This document shows positions 1-8,392 of a stretch of DNA of 64,000 nucleotides, one piece after another. The notes under the pieces were generated by a model. The model saw only the letters and a program-made list of their open reading frames with translations, searched no databases and was not told the DNA's origin. The stretch comes from Bacteroidales bacterium (GTDB taxonomy: Bacteria; Bacteroidota; Bacteroidia; Bacteroidales; Tenuifilaceae). The stretch spans positions 196,504-260,503 of the forward strand of contig JACJXD010000004.1 of the NCBI GenBank assembly GCA_020636845.1, in the 5' to 3' direction. A program made the translations under genes and the position numbers. The stretch's first letter is position 1, and the number at the start of each line of letters is the position of its first letter.

Positions 1-1
1 T

Positions 2-322
2 TCAGAAATTTTTTCCACCGTGGATGTGATGGTTGAAGCCGTTGACAATGCCGAAATGAAGAAGTTGATTACAGAGGTGTTTCAGGAAAAATATCCTAAC
101 ATGCCGCTTATACTGGGTAATGGCATGGCCGGTTGGGGACAATCGAACGATATGCAAGTAACGCAGTACGGCTCACTTTACGTTTGCGGCGACGGGAAAT
201 CGGAAGTGTCGGAAACCCTTCCACCCATTGCCCCGCGTGTTGGCATTTGTGCCTGTATGCAGGCAAACGTGGTACTAAGCATTGTACTTGACCCGCTATT
301 TAAGCAAAAACATTTGCCTTAG
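2..322 (+). CDS. thiF: ThiF-family sulfur carrier protein adenylyltransferase, C-terminal part (5' end outside window)
   Basis: The reading frame is open from the left edge, so only about the last 106 residues are seen. ThiF-type E1-like enzymes adenylate the C-terminal glycine of ThiS so that sulfur can be loaded for thiazole synthesis in thiamine biosynthesis. The visible part holds the motif GNGMAGWGQSN and the end segment APRVGICACMQANVVLSIVL, both typical of the ThiF2 subfamily, with a CxC pair near the end (residues ICACM). The ATP-binding and adenylation core must lie upstream. Its partner thiS follows after a 113-bp gap. The assignment is from motif recognition and from the thiS neighbour. 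Confidence 0.8.
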   Translation, partial: SEIFSTVDVMVEAVDNAEMKKLITEVFQEKYPNMPLILGNGMAGWGQSNDMQVTQYGSLYVCGDGKSEVSETLPPIAPRVGICACMQANVVLSIVLDPLFKQKHLP

Positions 323-345
323 ACAAAAAGTTGTTGCTATATTTG
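313..345 (+). promoter_or_regulatory. Bacteroidota-type promoter ahead of the repeat-like element and thiS
   Basis: TTTG at 313-316 and a perfect -7 box TATATTTG at 338-345, spaced 21 bp. The spacing is slightly longer than the usual 19. Transcription would start near 350, at the beginning of the structured element. Confidence 0.5.
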
Positions 346-424
346 CGTGAGGGATAGAAGCGGAAAGCCCACAGCAAAGCGAGGACTTGCAGCGGATAGC
401 CCGACCCCGAAGGGGGCACGCCCA
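345..424 (+). repeat. Structured, GC-rich repeat-like element between thiF and thiS
   Basis: This stretch is GC-rich compared with its flanks. Outer arms GCGTG (345-349) and CACGC (417-421) can pair, and CCCC-GAA-GGGG (405-415) forms an internal hairpin. The skeleton gatagaagcggaa ... agcggatagc resembles, from memory, dispersed structured intergenic repeats of Bacteroidota. No second copy was seen in this window. It could also be a 5' leader of thiS. It does not look like a TPP riboswitch. Confidence 0.5.
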
Positions 425-435
425 AATTATTTTTT

Positions 436-651
436 ATGATGATGGAAATTGTACTGAACAACACTCCCGAATACCTTAACACCAATAAGGCCTCCATTAC
501 GGTTAGCGAGCTGCTTAGCATAAAAAACTTCTCGTTCAAGTTGCTGGTGGTTAAAATTAACGGAACGTTGGTAAAAAAGGACAATTACGGAGTTGCCACC
601 ATCAAGAGCGGCGATAAGGTACAGGTAATTCATTTGATAAGTGGAGGATAG
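436..651 (+). CDS. thiS: Sulfur carrier protein ThiS
   Basis: This is a 71-residue ubiquitin-fold carrier that ends in the diagnostic Gly-Gly tail (HLISGG). The C-terminal glycine is adenylated by ThiF and then converted to a thiocarboxylate that donates sulfur to the thiazole of thiamine. The length is normal for ThiS (65-75). Three consecutive ATG codons (436, 439, 442) leave the exact start open. It lies downstream of thiF but is separated from it by a structured element with its own promoter, so it may be transcribed separately. The ftsB-like gene begins 3 bp after its stop. Confidence 0.88.
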   Translation: MMMEIVLNNTPEYLNTNKASITVSELLSIKNFSFKLLVVKINGTLVKKDNYGVATIKSGDKVQVIHLISGG

Positions 652-654
652 CTG

Positions 655-972
655 ATGCTTCAAGGAGAAATGAGTTTTTGGCGGTGGTTTCTGAGCCGTT
701 TACGAAATAAATTCTTTCTTACCGCACTGGTGTTCGTGCTGTGGATGATTATTTTCGACAGCAGTAACTGGATATCGATGGTAAACACCTCTCGACGCAT
801 AAAAACGCTAAAGCACGAAATTCAGTACTACAACCAGAAAATTGAAGAGGATAAGCGTAAAATTCTTGAACTTCGAACGAATAACGAAAACTTGGAGAAA
901 TTTGCCCGCGAGCAGTACCTTATGAAGAAACCTAACGAGGACATTTTTATTGTTAACGAGGACGACCTGTAG
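655..972 (+). CDS. FtsB/DivIC-like septum formation initiator
   Basis: A small bitopic membrane protein of 105 residues. It has a basic N-terminus, one transmembrane helix at about residues 20-36 (FFLTALVFVLWMIIF), and a heptad-rich coiled coil (RRIKTLKHEIQYYNQKIEED). It ends with the segment EKFAREQYLMKKPNEDIF that is typical of the FtsB/DivIC family (Pfam DivIC). In that family the protein joins the FtsQ/DivIB and FtsL subunits of the divisome. The start at 655 is the first ATG. A second ATG at 670 is preceded by AAGGAG and is a reasonable alternative. It is tightly linked to thiS, with no gap that could hold a promoter. Confidence 0.85.
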   Translation: MLQGEMSFWRWFLSRLRNKFFLTALVFVLWMIIFDSSNWISMVNTSRRIKTLKHEIQYYNQKIEEDKRKILELRTNNENLEKFAREQYLMKKPNEDIFIVNEDDL

Positions 973-999
973 CAGCGCGTTCGAATTACCTAAAAGCCT

Positions 1000-2031
1000 A
1001 TGGATTTTAAAGTTGACCACTGGGGAAAATTTTCCGGAAAGGATGTGTGGCTTTACACCGCCAAAACCGCAAGCGGTATGGAATTTTCGTTCACCAACTT
1101 TGGTGCAACGCTTGTTAGTATAAAAGCGCCCGTTGATAACGAGATGCTTAATATAGCATACGGCTTCACCGATATAAACGGGTACTTGGCCGCGAACTTC
1201 TATCCGGGAGCAACGGTTGGGAGGTATGCCAATCGTATTGAAAATGGAAGTTTTACAATAAACGGAAAAACATTTCCCCTCTCGAAAAACGAAGGAGAAA
1301 ACACGCTTCATGGCGGAGTTATTGGGCTTAGCCATAGAATATGGAATCAAGAGGAAGTTGGCGAACGCGATGGCGTAGGAATAGTTAAACTATCGTTGCT
1401 CAGTCCCGATGGAGAGGACGGCTTCCCCGGAAACTTAGCCATTACGGCAACTTTTCAGATTACCGACGATAACCAATTGGGAATAACCTACGTTGCCAAC
1501 ACCGACCAAGAAACGCATGTGAACATGACCTCGCACGGATACTTTAACCTCAGCGGATTCAAGTCGAATGTACTCGATCACATGCTCTGGATTGACGCAC
1601 CACACTACTTGCCCGTAAACAGTAAGCTTATTCCAACCGGAGAACTCAGAAACGTATCCGGCACTCCTTTCGATTTTACCGTTAAGCGAGCCGTTGGCGC
1701 CGATATCGATTTGGCAAACGATTTCTACGATTATTGCTTTGCGTTACAACACGCTAACATAAACAAACCTGCCGCTATGCTGGTTAACCCTAAAAACAGG
1801 TTAAGCCTTACGCTATATACCAATCAACCCGGCATTCAACTTTATACCCCGATTAACCCGCCCAATATCCTAAGTAGCAGTATTAACTTACCCAACCACG
1901 GAAATTGGGCTGTTTGCCTTGAACCTCAAGGATTTCCAAATTCGCCCAACACACCAAACTTCCCATCAACATTGATTAAACCCAACGAAGCGTACGAACA
2001 CATATCCATATTTCAGTTCGAGTTTGTCTAA
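1000..2031 (+). CDS. galM: Aldose 1-epimerase (galactose mutarotase)
   Basis: A cytosolic-type enzyme of 343 residues that interconverts alpha- and beta-anomers of galactose and other aldoses. No signal peptide is seen. Family motifs are in the right order: GRYANRI (about 74-80), ENTLHGG with the substrate-binding His, TSHGYFNLSG with the catalytic His, and LEPQGFPNSPN with the catalytic Glu near the end. The length matches GalM (about 340). The gene starts 27 bp after the FtsB-like gene on the same strand and could share its transcript. The AT-rich stretch after it separates it from the AOR gene. Confidence 0.9.
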   Translation: MDFKVDHWGKFSGKDVWLYTAKTASGMEFSFTNFGATLVSIKAPVDNEMLNIAYGFTDINGYLAANFYPGATVGRYANRIENGSFTINGKTFPLSKNEGENTLHGGVIGLSHRIWNQEEVGERDGVGIVKLSLLSPDGEDGFPGNLAITATFQITDDNQLGITYVANTDQETHVNMTSHGYFNLSGFKSNVLDHMLWIDAPHYLPVNSKLIPTGELRNVSGTPFDFTVKRAVGADIDLANDFYDYCFALQHANINKPAAMLVNPKNRLSLTLYTNQPGIQLYTPINPPNILSSSINLPNHGNWAVCLEPQGFPNSPNTPNFPSTLIKPNEAYEHISIFQFEFV

Positions 2032-2312
2032 GTTTTTGGGGGATAAAAACAATAATCAACTTGCTAAAGTTTCCGCATGGTTAAGCAAAAAAATCAATTT
2101 TGCTTAAAATGTTTTAAAATCCAATTTTCATGGAAAATTTTTGTTAGCATCTTATTTTCAATTTTTTGCATTGAACATAACCCGTAAATGTCTAATACAA
2201 AACGTTATGCAAACGTTTTCATATTGATGATTGTCATTTTTTGTAAGTATCTTTACTCATATTTTTAATGCAAATAATAAAGTTGACAAATCAAACTAAA
2301 AATATAAACACT
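2032..2312 (+). promoter_or_regulatory. AT-rich intergenic region with probable promoter of the AOR gene
   Basis: A near-consensus -7 box TATCTTTA lies at 2248-2255. An upstream TTG at 2224-2226 is spaced 21 bp. That TTG is part of TTGATGATTGTCAT (2224-2237), which matches an FNR/DNR-type site TTGAT-N4-RTCAA at 9 of 10 positions if GTCAA is allowed and at 8 of 10 against ATCAA. No gene is seen here. The longer reading frame that starts at 2268 probably begins inside the mRNA leader. Confidence 0.4.
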
Positions 2313-4466
2313 ATGGACATTCAGGAAATGGTTAAACAACACAAGTTGTTGAATCAATGGAAGTATGAATGGAAGCCGTTGTTCCACGGTTACACCGACA
2401 AAACGTTATATGTTAACGTTGGAACTAACGAGATAAAAGAAAAAGCCGTTCCCCAACAAATGAAGGAAAAGTTTATTGGCGGGAAAGGTTATGACCTTCG
2501 CCTACTGTGGGACGGAACAAAACCCAACACTAAATGGGATGACCCCGAAAACGAAATAGTTATTTCATCCGGCCCTATTGGAGGAATTACCCAATACTCG
2601 GGAACAGGAAAGTCCATTGTTTGTACAATTTCACCGCAAACCGACATTGTTATCGATTCCAACGTGGGTGGTTTCTTCGGTCCATTTCTCAAATTCTCGG
2701 GTTTCGATGCCATAGAATTACAGGGAAAAGCCAAAAACGATGTTATTATTTATATTGACGGAACCGAGCATAAGGTTGAAATGTTCGAGGCTCCTGCAGA
2801 GCCTATCGATAGCCATGTTTTAGGAGAAGTGCTTAGCGATATGTTTGCCAAAGACGAGTCCGATAAAAAGAATATCGGTATTGTTTCGGCCGGCGTTGCG
2901 TCCGACCATAGCCTTATAGGAATGCTAAACTTTACCTTTTACGACTCCAAGCGTAAGTGCATTCGTTTAAAACAAGCCGGTCGCGGAGGTATAGGTACCG
3001 TCTTCCGCAACAAAAAAATCAAAGCAATTGTTTGTAAAATTCCCGGAGTTAAAGGAAACCTCAACAATGTTGCCAACCTTGAAGCCATTCAGGAACGCGG
3101 ACGCAGGTTTAACAAAGAAATGCGCGAACTCGACGAAAAGCAGTGTAACATGCGAGGCAAGGGTACCGCCCACCTTGTTGAAATTATGAACGACTACGAC
3201 CTACTACCAACACATAACTTCCAATACGGTTCGCACAAGGATGCCGGTAAAATTCACTCTGAAGTTTGGAAGAGTTACTTTACCCAAGGTGTTCCCGACG
3301 GCTGTTGGATTGGCTGTAACATGAGCTGCGCAAAAGGCGTTGATAAGTTTAAGTTGAAGACAGGTCCGTATAAAGGTCAAGAGGTGATTGTTGACGGTCC
3401 GGAATATGAAACGGCAGCCGGACTAGGTTCCAACTGCGGCATGTTCGATCCCGAATATGTTATCGAAACAAACTTTTACTGCGACACATACGGCATTTGT
3501 ACTATTACCTGGGGAACAACCATGGCATTTGTAATGGAGTGCTATCAGCGAGGCGTATTAAATAAAGAGCGCACAGGCGGTCTCGATTTAACATGGGGCA
3601 ATGCTGCCGACGCTCTGGAACTACTACACCAACTGGCACGTGGCGAAGGTTTTGGAAAAATAGTAGGAATGGGCGTTCATAAGTTGAAAGAATACTTCGC
3701 TAAAAACTTTGGCGCCGATCCAAAACTAATGCAAGACATTGGAATGGAAAATAAAGGCTTGGAATATAGCCAGTATGTTTCCAAAGAGTCGCTTGCACAG
3801 CAAGGCGGTTATGCCATGACCAACAAAGGGCCACAGCACGATGAAGCTTGGCTTATATTTATGGATATGGTTAACAACCAAATTCCAACATTCGAGGACA
3901 AAGCCGAAGCGCTTCACTACTTCCCGATGTTCCGTACTTGGTTCGGACTACAAGGTCTTTGCAAACTACCTTGGAACGATGTTGAGCCTGAAAACAATGC
4001 CGAAACTAAAGAACCGGCAAAGGTTCCCGAGCACGTTGACAACTACGTAACAATATATAATTCGGTAACCGACAGCCATATAGATAAGTACGAACTAATT
4101 CGACAAAGCGAACGGGTATATAATTTCCAGCGTATTTTCAACATTCGCCGTGGTTACGGGTTACGCAAAAATGACGCTCAACCTTACCGCGCAGCCGGCC
4201 CCGTTACCAAGGAAGAGTACCTAAGCCGTGAAGAACGTTACGATAAACAGCTAAAGGAAAAAGTAGGAATTGATCCAGCCAACATGACAATTGAAGAGAA
4301 AATTGCCAAGATGCGTGTTTACCGCGAAGGGCAATACGAAAAACTACTTGACGCCGTTTACTTCCGCAGAGGCTGGAATAAGAACGGAGTTCCTACCATT
4401 GAGCACCTCAAAGAAATTGGAATGGATTTACCCGAACTCATTGAGGTAATAAAGCCGTTACTATAA
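2313..4466 (+). CDS. Aldehyde:ferredoxin oxidoreductase family tungsten/molybdenum enzyme
   Basis: A 717-residue protein of the AOR family, which oxidises aldehydes to carboxylic acids (or reduces the acids) with ferredoxin, using a bis-pterin tungsten or molybdenum cofactor and a [4Fe-4S] cluster. The N-terminal domain has the GGKGYDLRLLWDG and GPIGG...YSGTGK segments. Cluster ligands appear as C331-x3-C335-x3-C339 plus C550 (GLCKLPWND). The classical motif is C-x2-C-x3-C, so the first spacing has one extra residue. The ATG at 2313 is preferred over 2268 because family homology begins near it. The gene is monocistronic, followed by a strong terminator. The substrate cannot be named from sequence. 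An FNR-like site upstream fits an oxygen-sensitive enzyme. Confidence 0.85.
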   Translation: MDIQEMVKQHKLLNQWKYEWKPLFHGYTDKTLYVNVGTNEIKEKAVPQQMKEKFIGGKGYDLRLLWDGTKPNTKWDDPENEIVISSGPIGGITQYSGTGKSIVCTISPQTDIVIDSNVGGFFGPFLKFSGFDAIELQGKAKNDVIIYIDGTEHKVEMFEAPAEPIDSHVLGEVLSDMFAKDESDKKNIGIVSAGVASDHSLIGMLNFTFYDSKRKCIRLKQAGRGGIGTVFRNKKIKAIVCKIPGVKGNLNNVANLEAIQERGRRFNKEMRELDEKQCNMRGKGTAHLVEIMNDYDLLPTHNFQYGSHKDAGKIHSEVWKSYFTQGVPDGCWIGCNMSCAKGVDKFKLKTGPYKGQEVIVDGPEYETAAGLGSNCGMFDPEYVIETNFYCDTYGICTITWGTTMAFVMECYQRGVLNKERTGGLDLTWGNAADALELLHQLARGEGFGKIVGMGVHKLKEYFAKNFGADPKLMQDIGMENKGLEYSQYVSKESLAQQGGYAMTNKGPQHDEAWLIFMDMVNNQIPTFEDKAEALHYFPMFRTWFGLQGLCKLPWNDVEPENNAETKEPAKVPEHVDNYVTIYNSVTDSHIDKYELIRQSERVYNFQRIFNIRRGYGLRKNDAQPYRAAGPVTKEEYLSREERYDKQLKEKVGIDPANMTIEEKIAKMRVYREGQYEKLLDAVYFRRGWNKNGVPTIEHLKEIGMDLPELIEVIKPLL

Positions 4467-4485
4467 ATAATCTTGCTTAATATTT

Positions 4486-4515
4486 AACCCCCATCAAACC
4501 GATGGGGGTTTTTAC
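4486..4515 (+). terminator. Rho-independent terminator after the AOR gene
   Basis: AACCCCCATC (4486-4495) pairs perfectly with GATGGGGGTT (4501-4510) around a 5-base loop, followed by a T-rich run. It rules out the ATG at 4502 as the rbfA start. Confidence 0.9.
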
Positions 4516-4567
4516 TTTAAAAAATACATATCGACAATTTACACAATCCCTTATCCTCAAAATAAAG

Positions 4568-4575
4568 TATCTTTG
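4568..4575 (+). promoter_or_regulatory. -7 promoter box of rbfA
   Basis: TATCTTTG is a perfect match to the Bacteroidota TAnnTTTG box and lies 13 bp before the chosen rbfA start codon. The -33 element is weak. Confidence 0.55.
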
Positions 4576-4588
4576 CAAAAAAATAGAG

Positions 4589-4927
4589 ATGGAAGGCACA
4601 CGACTACAAAAGGTAGCCCGTTTAATCCAAAAGGATTTGGGAGAGATTTTACAACGTGAAGGACAATCGATGTTTGCGGGAAAAATGATTACCGTTACAC
4701 AGGTAAGGGTTAGCCCCGATTTAGCCTTAGCAAAAGTTTACCTAAGCATTTTCCCTTCAGCGGGAGGGGAACAAACCCTTGAAGGAATTAAAAATCATGC
4801 ACGTTACTTCAGGGGAGAGTTAGGCAAAAGGGTGCGCTACCAAATGAGAGTTGTTCCCGAATTGGCCTTTTTTATTGACGACTCGCTAGATTACATCGAA
4901 AATATTGACCGTTTGCTTAACAAGTAA
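4589..4927 (+). CDS. rbfA: 30S ribosome-binding factor RbfA
   Basis: A 112-residue KH-like RNA-binding protein that acts in late maturation of the 30S subunit and the 5' end of 16S rRNA. The opening RLQKVARLIQKDLGEILQRE, the middle ITVTQVRVSPDLALAKVYLS and the end ELAFFIDDSLDYIENIDRLL are the standard RbfA segments. The frame is open back to 4502, but that ATG sits in the terminator of the previous gene, so the ATG at 4589 is chosen. This gives the usual family length. A methyltransferase gene follows after 4 bp, which suggests co-transcription. Confidence 0.92.
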   Translation: MEGTRLQKVARLIQKDLGEILQREGQSMFAGKMITVTQVRVSPDLALAKVYLSIFPSAGGEQTLEGIKNHARYFRGELGKRVRYQMRVVPELAFFIDDSLDYIENIDRLLNK

Positions 4928-4931
4928 TTTT

Positions 4932-5702
4932 ATGCTTAAACGTATTATTGCCTTTACTACCCGATTTATTCCACGGCATATTTTGCAATCTGTTGCCGGA
5001 TTTTTCCTAAAAATTATCGGTTTCTTTTACTCCGGAAATAAATTCGAAGACCCCATATCGGGGAAAAAATACCGTAAACTGTTGCCTTATGGCCGTACAA
5101 TAATGCGCGAAAATGCACTGGCACCACACTCCATGTCGCTCGAAAGGCATCGGTTAATATGGTTATACCTGAAAAGTAAAACCGATTTTTTTGTCAACCC
5201 TAAAAAAGTTCTGCACATAGCTCCCGAGTACTGCTTTGTTAAACCCTTTAAAAAGTTAAAGAATCTGGAATACGTTACGGCCGATTTAAATTCGCCGTGG
5301 GCCGATGTAAAAATGGATGTTCAGAATATTCCTTTTGAAGAATCGACCTTCGATGTTGTCCTTTGCAACCATGTACTGGAACACGTTGCTTCCGACATTA
5401 AAGCTATGCAGGAAATTTTGCGGGTACTTAAACCCGGAGGCTTTGCCATTCTGCAAGTTCCCATAGACTATAACATGGAAACAACGCTGGAAGATGAAAA
5501 GTACAACACCCCGGAACTTCGCGAAAAATACTATCAACAACGCGACCATCTGCGCCTTTACGGTCGGGATTACGCCCAAAGACTTCGAAACGTCGGATTT
5601 GCTGTAATTGAAGACGACTTTGTAAAAACATTACCCAAAGAACAAGTTACAAGGTACGCCTTACCATTCAACGAAATCTTATACATCTGCAAAAAGGAAT
5701 AA
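4932..5702 (+). CDS. Class I SAM-dependent methyltransferase
   Basis: A 256-residue protein of the Methyltransf_11 type. An SAM-site region reads VLHIAPEYCF, where the usual GxGxG is replaced by IAPE. An acidic strand end (YVTADLNSPWADVKMDVQNIPF) follows, then the motif CNHVLEHVASDIKAMQEILRVLKPGG. The modified motif I is seen in several sugar/lipid-modifying members. The substrate is unknown. The start at 4932 (MLKRIIAFTTRF) is chosen because an upstream alternative overlaps rbfA. The N-terminal 30 residues are hydrophobic and basic, so the protein may touch the membrane. It lies between rbfA and a LolC/E-like gene with 4-6 bp gaps. Confidence 0.75.
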   Translation: MLKRIIAFTTRFIPRHILQSVAGFFLKIIGFFYSGNKFEDPISGKKYRKLLPYGRTIMRENALAPHSMSLERHRLIWLYLKSKTDFFVNPKKVLHIAPEYCFVKPFKKLKNLEYVTADLNSPWADVKMDVQNIPFEESTFDVVLCNHVLEHVASDIKAMQEILRVLKPGGFAILQVPIDYNMETTLEDEKYNTPELREKYYQQRDHLRLYGRDYAQRLRNVGFAVIEDDFVKTLPKEQVTRYALPFNEILYICKKE

Positions 5703-5708
5703 AAACCT

Positions 5709-6941
5709 ATGAACCTGCCATTTTATATTGCCCATAGATACCTGTTTGCAAAAAAATCGCATAACATTATCAATATTATCTCCCTAATTTCACTTATAGG
5801 AGTTACTACCGGCGTAATGGCTTTGGTAATTGTACTATCGGTATTTAACGGTTTTGATTCGCTTATAGGGCGCTTATACTCCACCATTGATTCCGATATA
5901 AAAATAGTTCCTGCAACAGGAAAATCTTTTTCCGTAAACACTCCCGAATTCGATAAGATAAAAAAACGTTCCGATATCGCTTTTTTTACAGAGGTTGTTG
6001 AAGAAAATGCCCTTTTCAGCTGTCGGAATAAGCAACACATAGGAATTATTAAGGGCGTTAGCCGAAACTACACCGAACTAACCGGTCTGGACACCATGAT
6101 GATTGATGGTAAATTTTCTTTGTGGTTCGGTTCAGAACCAAGAGCCGTTCTTGGTAAAGGTGTCGCCTATTTCCTTAATACCAATCTCGGGCAATTCGAC
6201 CCAATTTTTGTTTACATTCCCAAACGAGGAAAAACAGTTTTATCCGTTGAGCACGCTTTTAACAAAAAAGCCATTATGCCTTCGGGAATTTTTGCCATTG
6301 AGCAAGATTTCGATATGCAGTACATGTTTGCCCCTATTGAGTTTGTTAGAACACTTTTACAGTACGACTCAACAACCGTAACTTCCATAGAACTGAAACT
6401 TGCCAAGAATGCAAATGCCGATAAATTAAAGGAAAACCTACAACAACTGTTAGGTTCAAATTATAAGGTTCTTAGCCATTACCAGCAAAACGAGTCGTTG
6501 TACCGAACGATGAAAACCGAGAAATTTGCCATCGCGCTAATTCTTATTCTTATTCTGATAGTCGCATCGTTCAATATAATCGGTTCGCTTTCCATGCTGA
6601 TAATTGACAAGCGTAAAGATGTGGAAACCTTAAGAAGCATGGGTGCAGACAATAGCCTTATTCGGAAAATATTCCTTGCCGAAGGGCTGCTCATTTCTTT
6701 CGGCGGTTCTATAATTGGAACTATTCTGGGATTAATTGTTTGTTGGGCTCAAATAACCTTTAAATTGATAAAACTGGAAGGCCGGGGAAGTTTTATAATT
6801 GATGCCTACCCTGTTGATATTCAACTTGGAGACATCGGATTAATACTGGTTGCCGTACTTATTATCGGGTATTTGGCCGCACGTTTCCCCGTTCAAATAA
6901 TCACCCGGAAAATTCTTAATACCGATTTCTCGGAAAAATAA
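5709..6941 (+). CDS. LolC/LolE-type ABC transporter permease (MacB/FtsX fold)
   Basis: An inner-membrane permease of 410 residues. The N-terminal amphipathic start LPFYIAHRYLFAKKSHNIINIIS is typical of lipoprotein-releasing permeases. It is followed by TM1 (about 20-48), a periplasmic domain of about 220 residues, and three TMs in the FtsX domain (about 275-400, including IALILILILIVASFNIIGSLSMLIIDKRKDVETLRSMG). Family members form LolCDE-like complexes that extract lipoproteins toward the outer membrane. No LolD ATPase gene is adjacent, which is common in this phylum. It starts 6 bp after the methyltransferase gene. Confidence 0.85.
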   Translation: MNLPFYIAHRYLFAKKSHNIINIISLISLIGVTTGVMALVIVLSVFNGFDSLIGRLYSTIDSDIKIVPATGKSFSVNTPEFDKIKKRSDIAFFTEVVEENALFSCRNKQHIGIIKGVSRNYTELTGLDTMMIDGKFSLWFGSEPRAVLGKGVAYFLNTNLGQFDPIFVYIPKRGKTVLSVEHAFNKKAIMPSGIFAIEQDFDMQYMFAPIEFVRTLLQYDSTTVTSIELKLAKNANADKLKENLQQLLGSNYKVLSHYQQNESLYRTMKTEKFAIALILILILIVASFNIIGSLSMLIIDKRKDVETLRSMGADNSLIRKIFLAEGLLISFGGSIIGTILGLIVCWAQITFKLIKLEGRGSFIIDAYPVDIQLGDIGLILVAVLIIGYLAARFPVQIITRKILNTDFSEK

Positions 6942-6991
6942 AAATGCTAGTTCAGTTGAATTCTCATTTCAATATCTAACACCCTACTAGG

Positions 6992-8392
6992 CTAGATTCT
7001 TTCCAGCAATACAACGTTCTCAACATGATGCGTTTGTGGAAACATATCCACCGGCTGTATCCGAGCAACCCTGTAACCTTCGCCCATTAAAGCAATATCC
7101 CGAGCTTGTGTTGCCGGATTACAGCTAACATATACAATTCTGCGAGGAGCAACCTGCATCAACATCTTAACCACATCGGGGTGAACCCCTGCACGAGGAG
7201 GATCGAGAATAACAACATCCGGTCTTCCATTCTGCCCAATAAAGTCATCCGTAAGTAAATCCTTTATATCGCCCGCATAGAAACTGGTGTTTTTTATATT
7301 GTTGATTCGGGAATTTTCCCAAGCATCGTCAATTGCCTCCGGAACATATTCAACGCCAACTACATGTTTTGCCTGTGCGGCAATAAAGTTGGCAATTGTC
7401 CCAGTGCCTGTATATAAATCGTAAACCAACTCGTTTCCGGTTAAACTGGCAAACTCGCGGGCAACCCTATAAAGTTCGAGCGCTTGCTTGGAATTGGTTT
7501 GGTAAAACGATTTTGGTCCAACCTTAAACTTAATATCTTCCATCTGCTCCACAATGTGATCGTTTCCCTTGTAAAGCACCAAATCCAAATCGTTTATGGT
7601 GTCGTTAACCTTCGTATTTTCTACATAAAAAAGTGAAGTTACCTGTGGAAAAGTTTCAGCAATGAAATCCAGCAACTCTTTTACCTGTGGAATAAACTGT
7701 TTTACGGATAAAATAACCATTACATCACCAGCGGAAGATGTACGTACAATTAAGTTTCGCAATATTCCTTCCTTACTACGAAGGTTTAAAAACGGTATTC
7801 CCTTTTCAAGGGCAAATTTCTTAACCCCTAACCGAATAGCATTTGATGGTTCCGGTTGCAGGTAGCACGTGTTTACATCGAAAACCCTGTCGAAACGTTT
7901 GGGAATATGGTAACCCAATGCCGGCTGATTTCCAAAATCTTCCCCGGATTCTATTTCTTCCTTTGTTAACCAACGGCTATCCGAAAAAGTAAACTCCAAC
8001 TTGTTTCTATAGTGTGTAGTATTTTTTGACCCAATAATCGGTGAAATTTCAGGTAAATCTATTTTCCCTATTCTCGTCAGTTGGTCGGATACTTGGCTTT
8101 GCTTAAACTTTAGCTGTTCGCTATACGGCAAACTTTGCCATTTGCATCCACCGCAAGTTCCAAAATGTGAACAAAAAGGCTCTACCCGTAAATCCGATTT
8201 TTTAATCAACTTAACCACATAACCTTCCATGTAACTTTTCCGGCTACTTACTACCTGCACATCAACCACATCTCCCGGAATTACGTAAGGCACAAACAAA
8301 ACCTTGTTATTAACTCGGGCTATTGCGTTACCCTCGGCGGCAATTCCTTCAATTTTAACTCCTTCGATAATCGGATATTTACGTTTGTTCAC
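6992..8392 (-). CDS. rlmD: 23S rRNA (uracil-C5)-methyltransferase, RlmD/RumA type
   Basis: A 466-residue enzyme with an N-terminal TRAM domain (about 1-70), iron-sulfur cysteines C-x5-C-x2-C (CSHFGTCGGCKW) with a further Cys in DVNTCYL, and a C-terminal SAM methyltransferase domain. It has the SAM motif DLYTGTGTIANF, the PPRAGVHPDV motif, and the catalytic nucleophile in VSCNPATQARD. It methylates a uridine in 23S rRNA, although some phylum members modify other sites, so the exact position is inferred. It is transcribed toward the permease gene and diverges from the DUF457 gene. A perfect -7 box lies on its strand at 8442-8449. Confidence 0.88.
   Translation of the reverse strand: MNKRKYPIIEGVKIEGIAAEGNAIARVNNKVLFVPYVIPGDVVDVQVVSSRKSYMEGYVVKLIKKSDLRVEPFCSHFGTCGGCKWQSLPYSEQLKFKQSQVSDQLTRIGKIDLPEISPIIGSKNTTHYRNKLEFTFSDSRWLTKEEIESGEDFGNQPALGYHIPKRFDRVFDVNTCYLQPEPSNAIRLGVKKFALEKGIPFLNLRSKEGILRNLIVRTSSAGDVMVILSVKQFIPQVKELLDFIAETFPQVTSLFYVENTKVNDTINDLDLVLYKGNDHIVEQMEDIKFKVGPKSFYQTNSKQALELYRVAREFASLTGNELVYDLYTGTGTIANFIAAQAKHVVGVEYVPEAIDDAWENSRINNIKNTSFYAGDIKDLLTDDFIGQNGRPDVVILDPPRAGVHPDVVKMLMQVAPRRIVYVSCNPATQARDIALMGEGYRVARIQPVDMFPQTHHVENVVLLERI

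Noticed and set aside
323..435. TPP riboswitch between thiF and thiS
   Set aside because: The conserved CTGAGA and ACCTGATCTGG boxes of the TPP riboswitch are absent.
808..1350. 180-codon minus-strand open frame over the FtsB-like gene and galM
   Set aside because: It lies entirely opposite two well-supported plus-strand genes, and its translation has no recognisable domain. It is an antisense shadow.
4502..4588. Upstream start for rbfA
   Set aside because: The ATG at 4502 lies in the terminator of the AOR gene and upstream of the rbfA -7 box.
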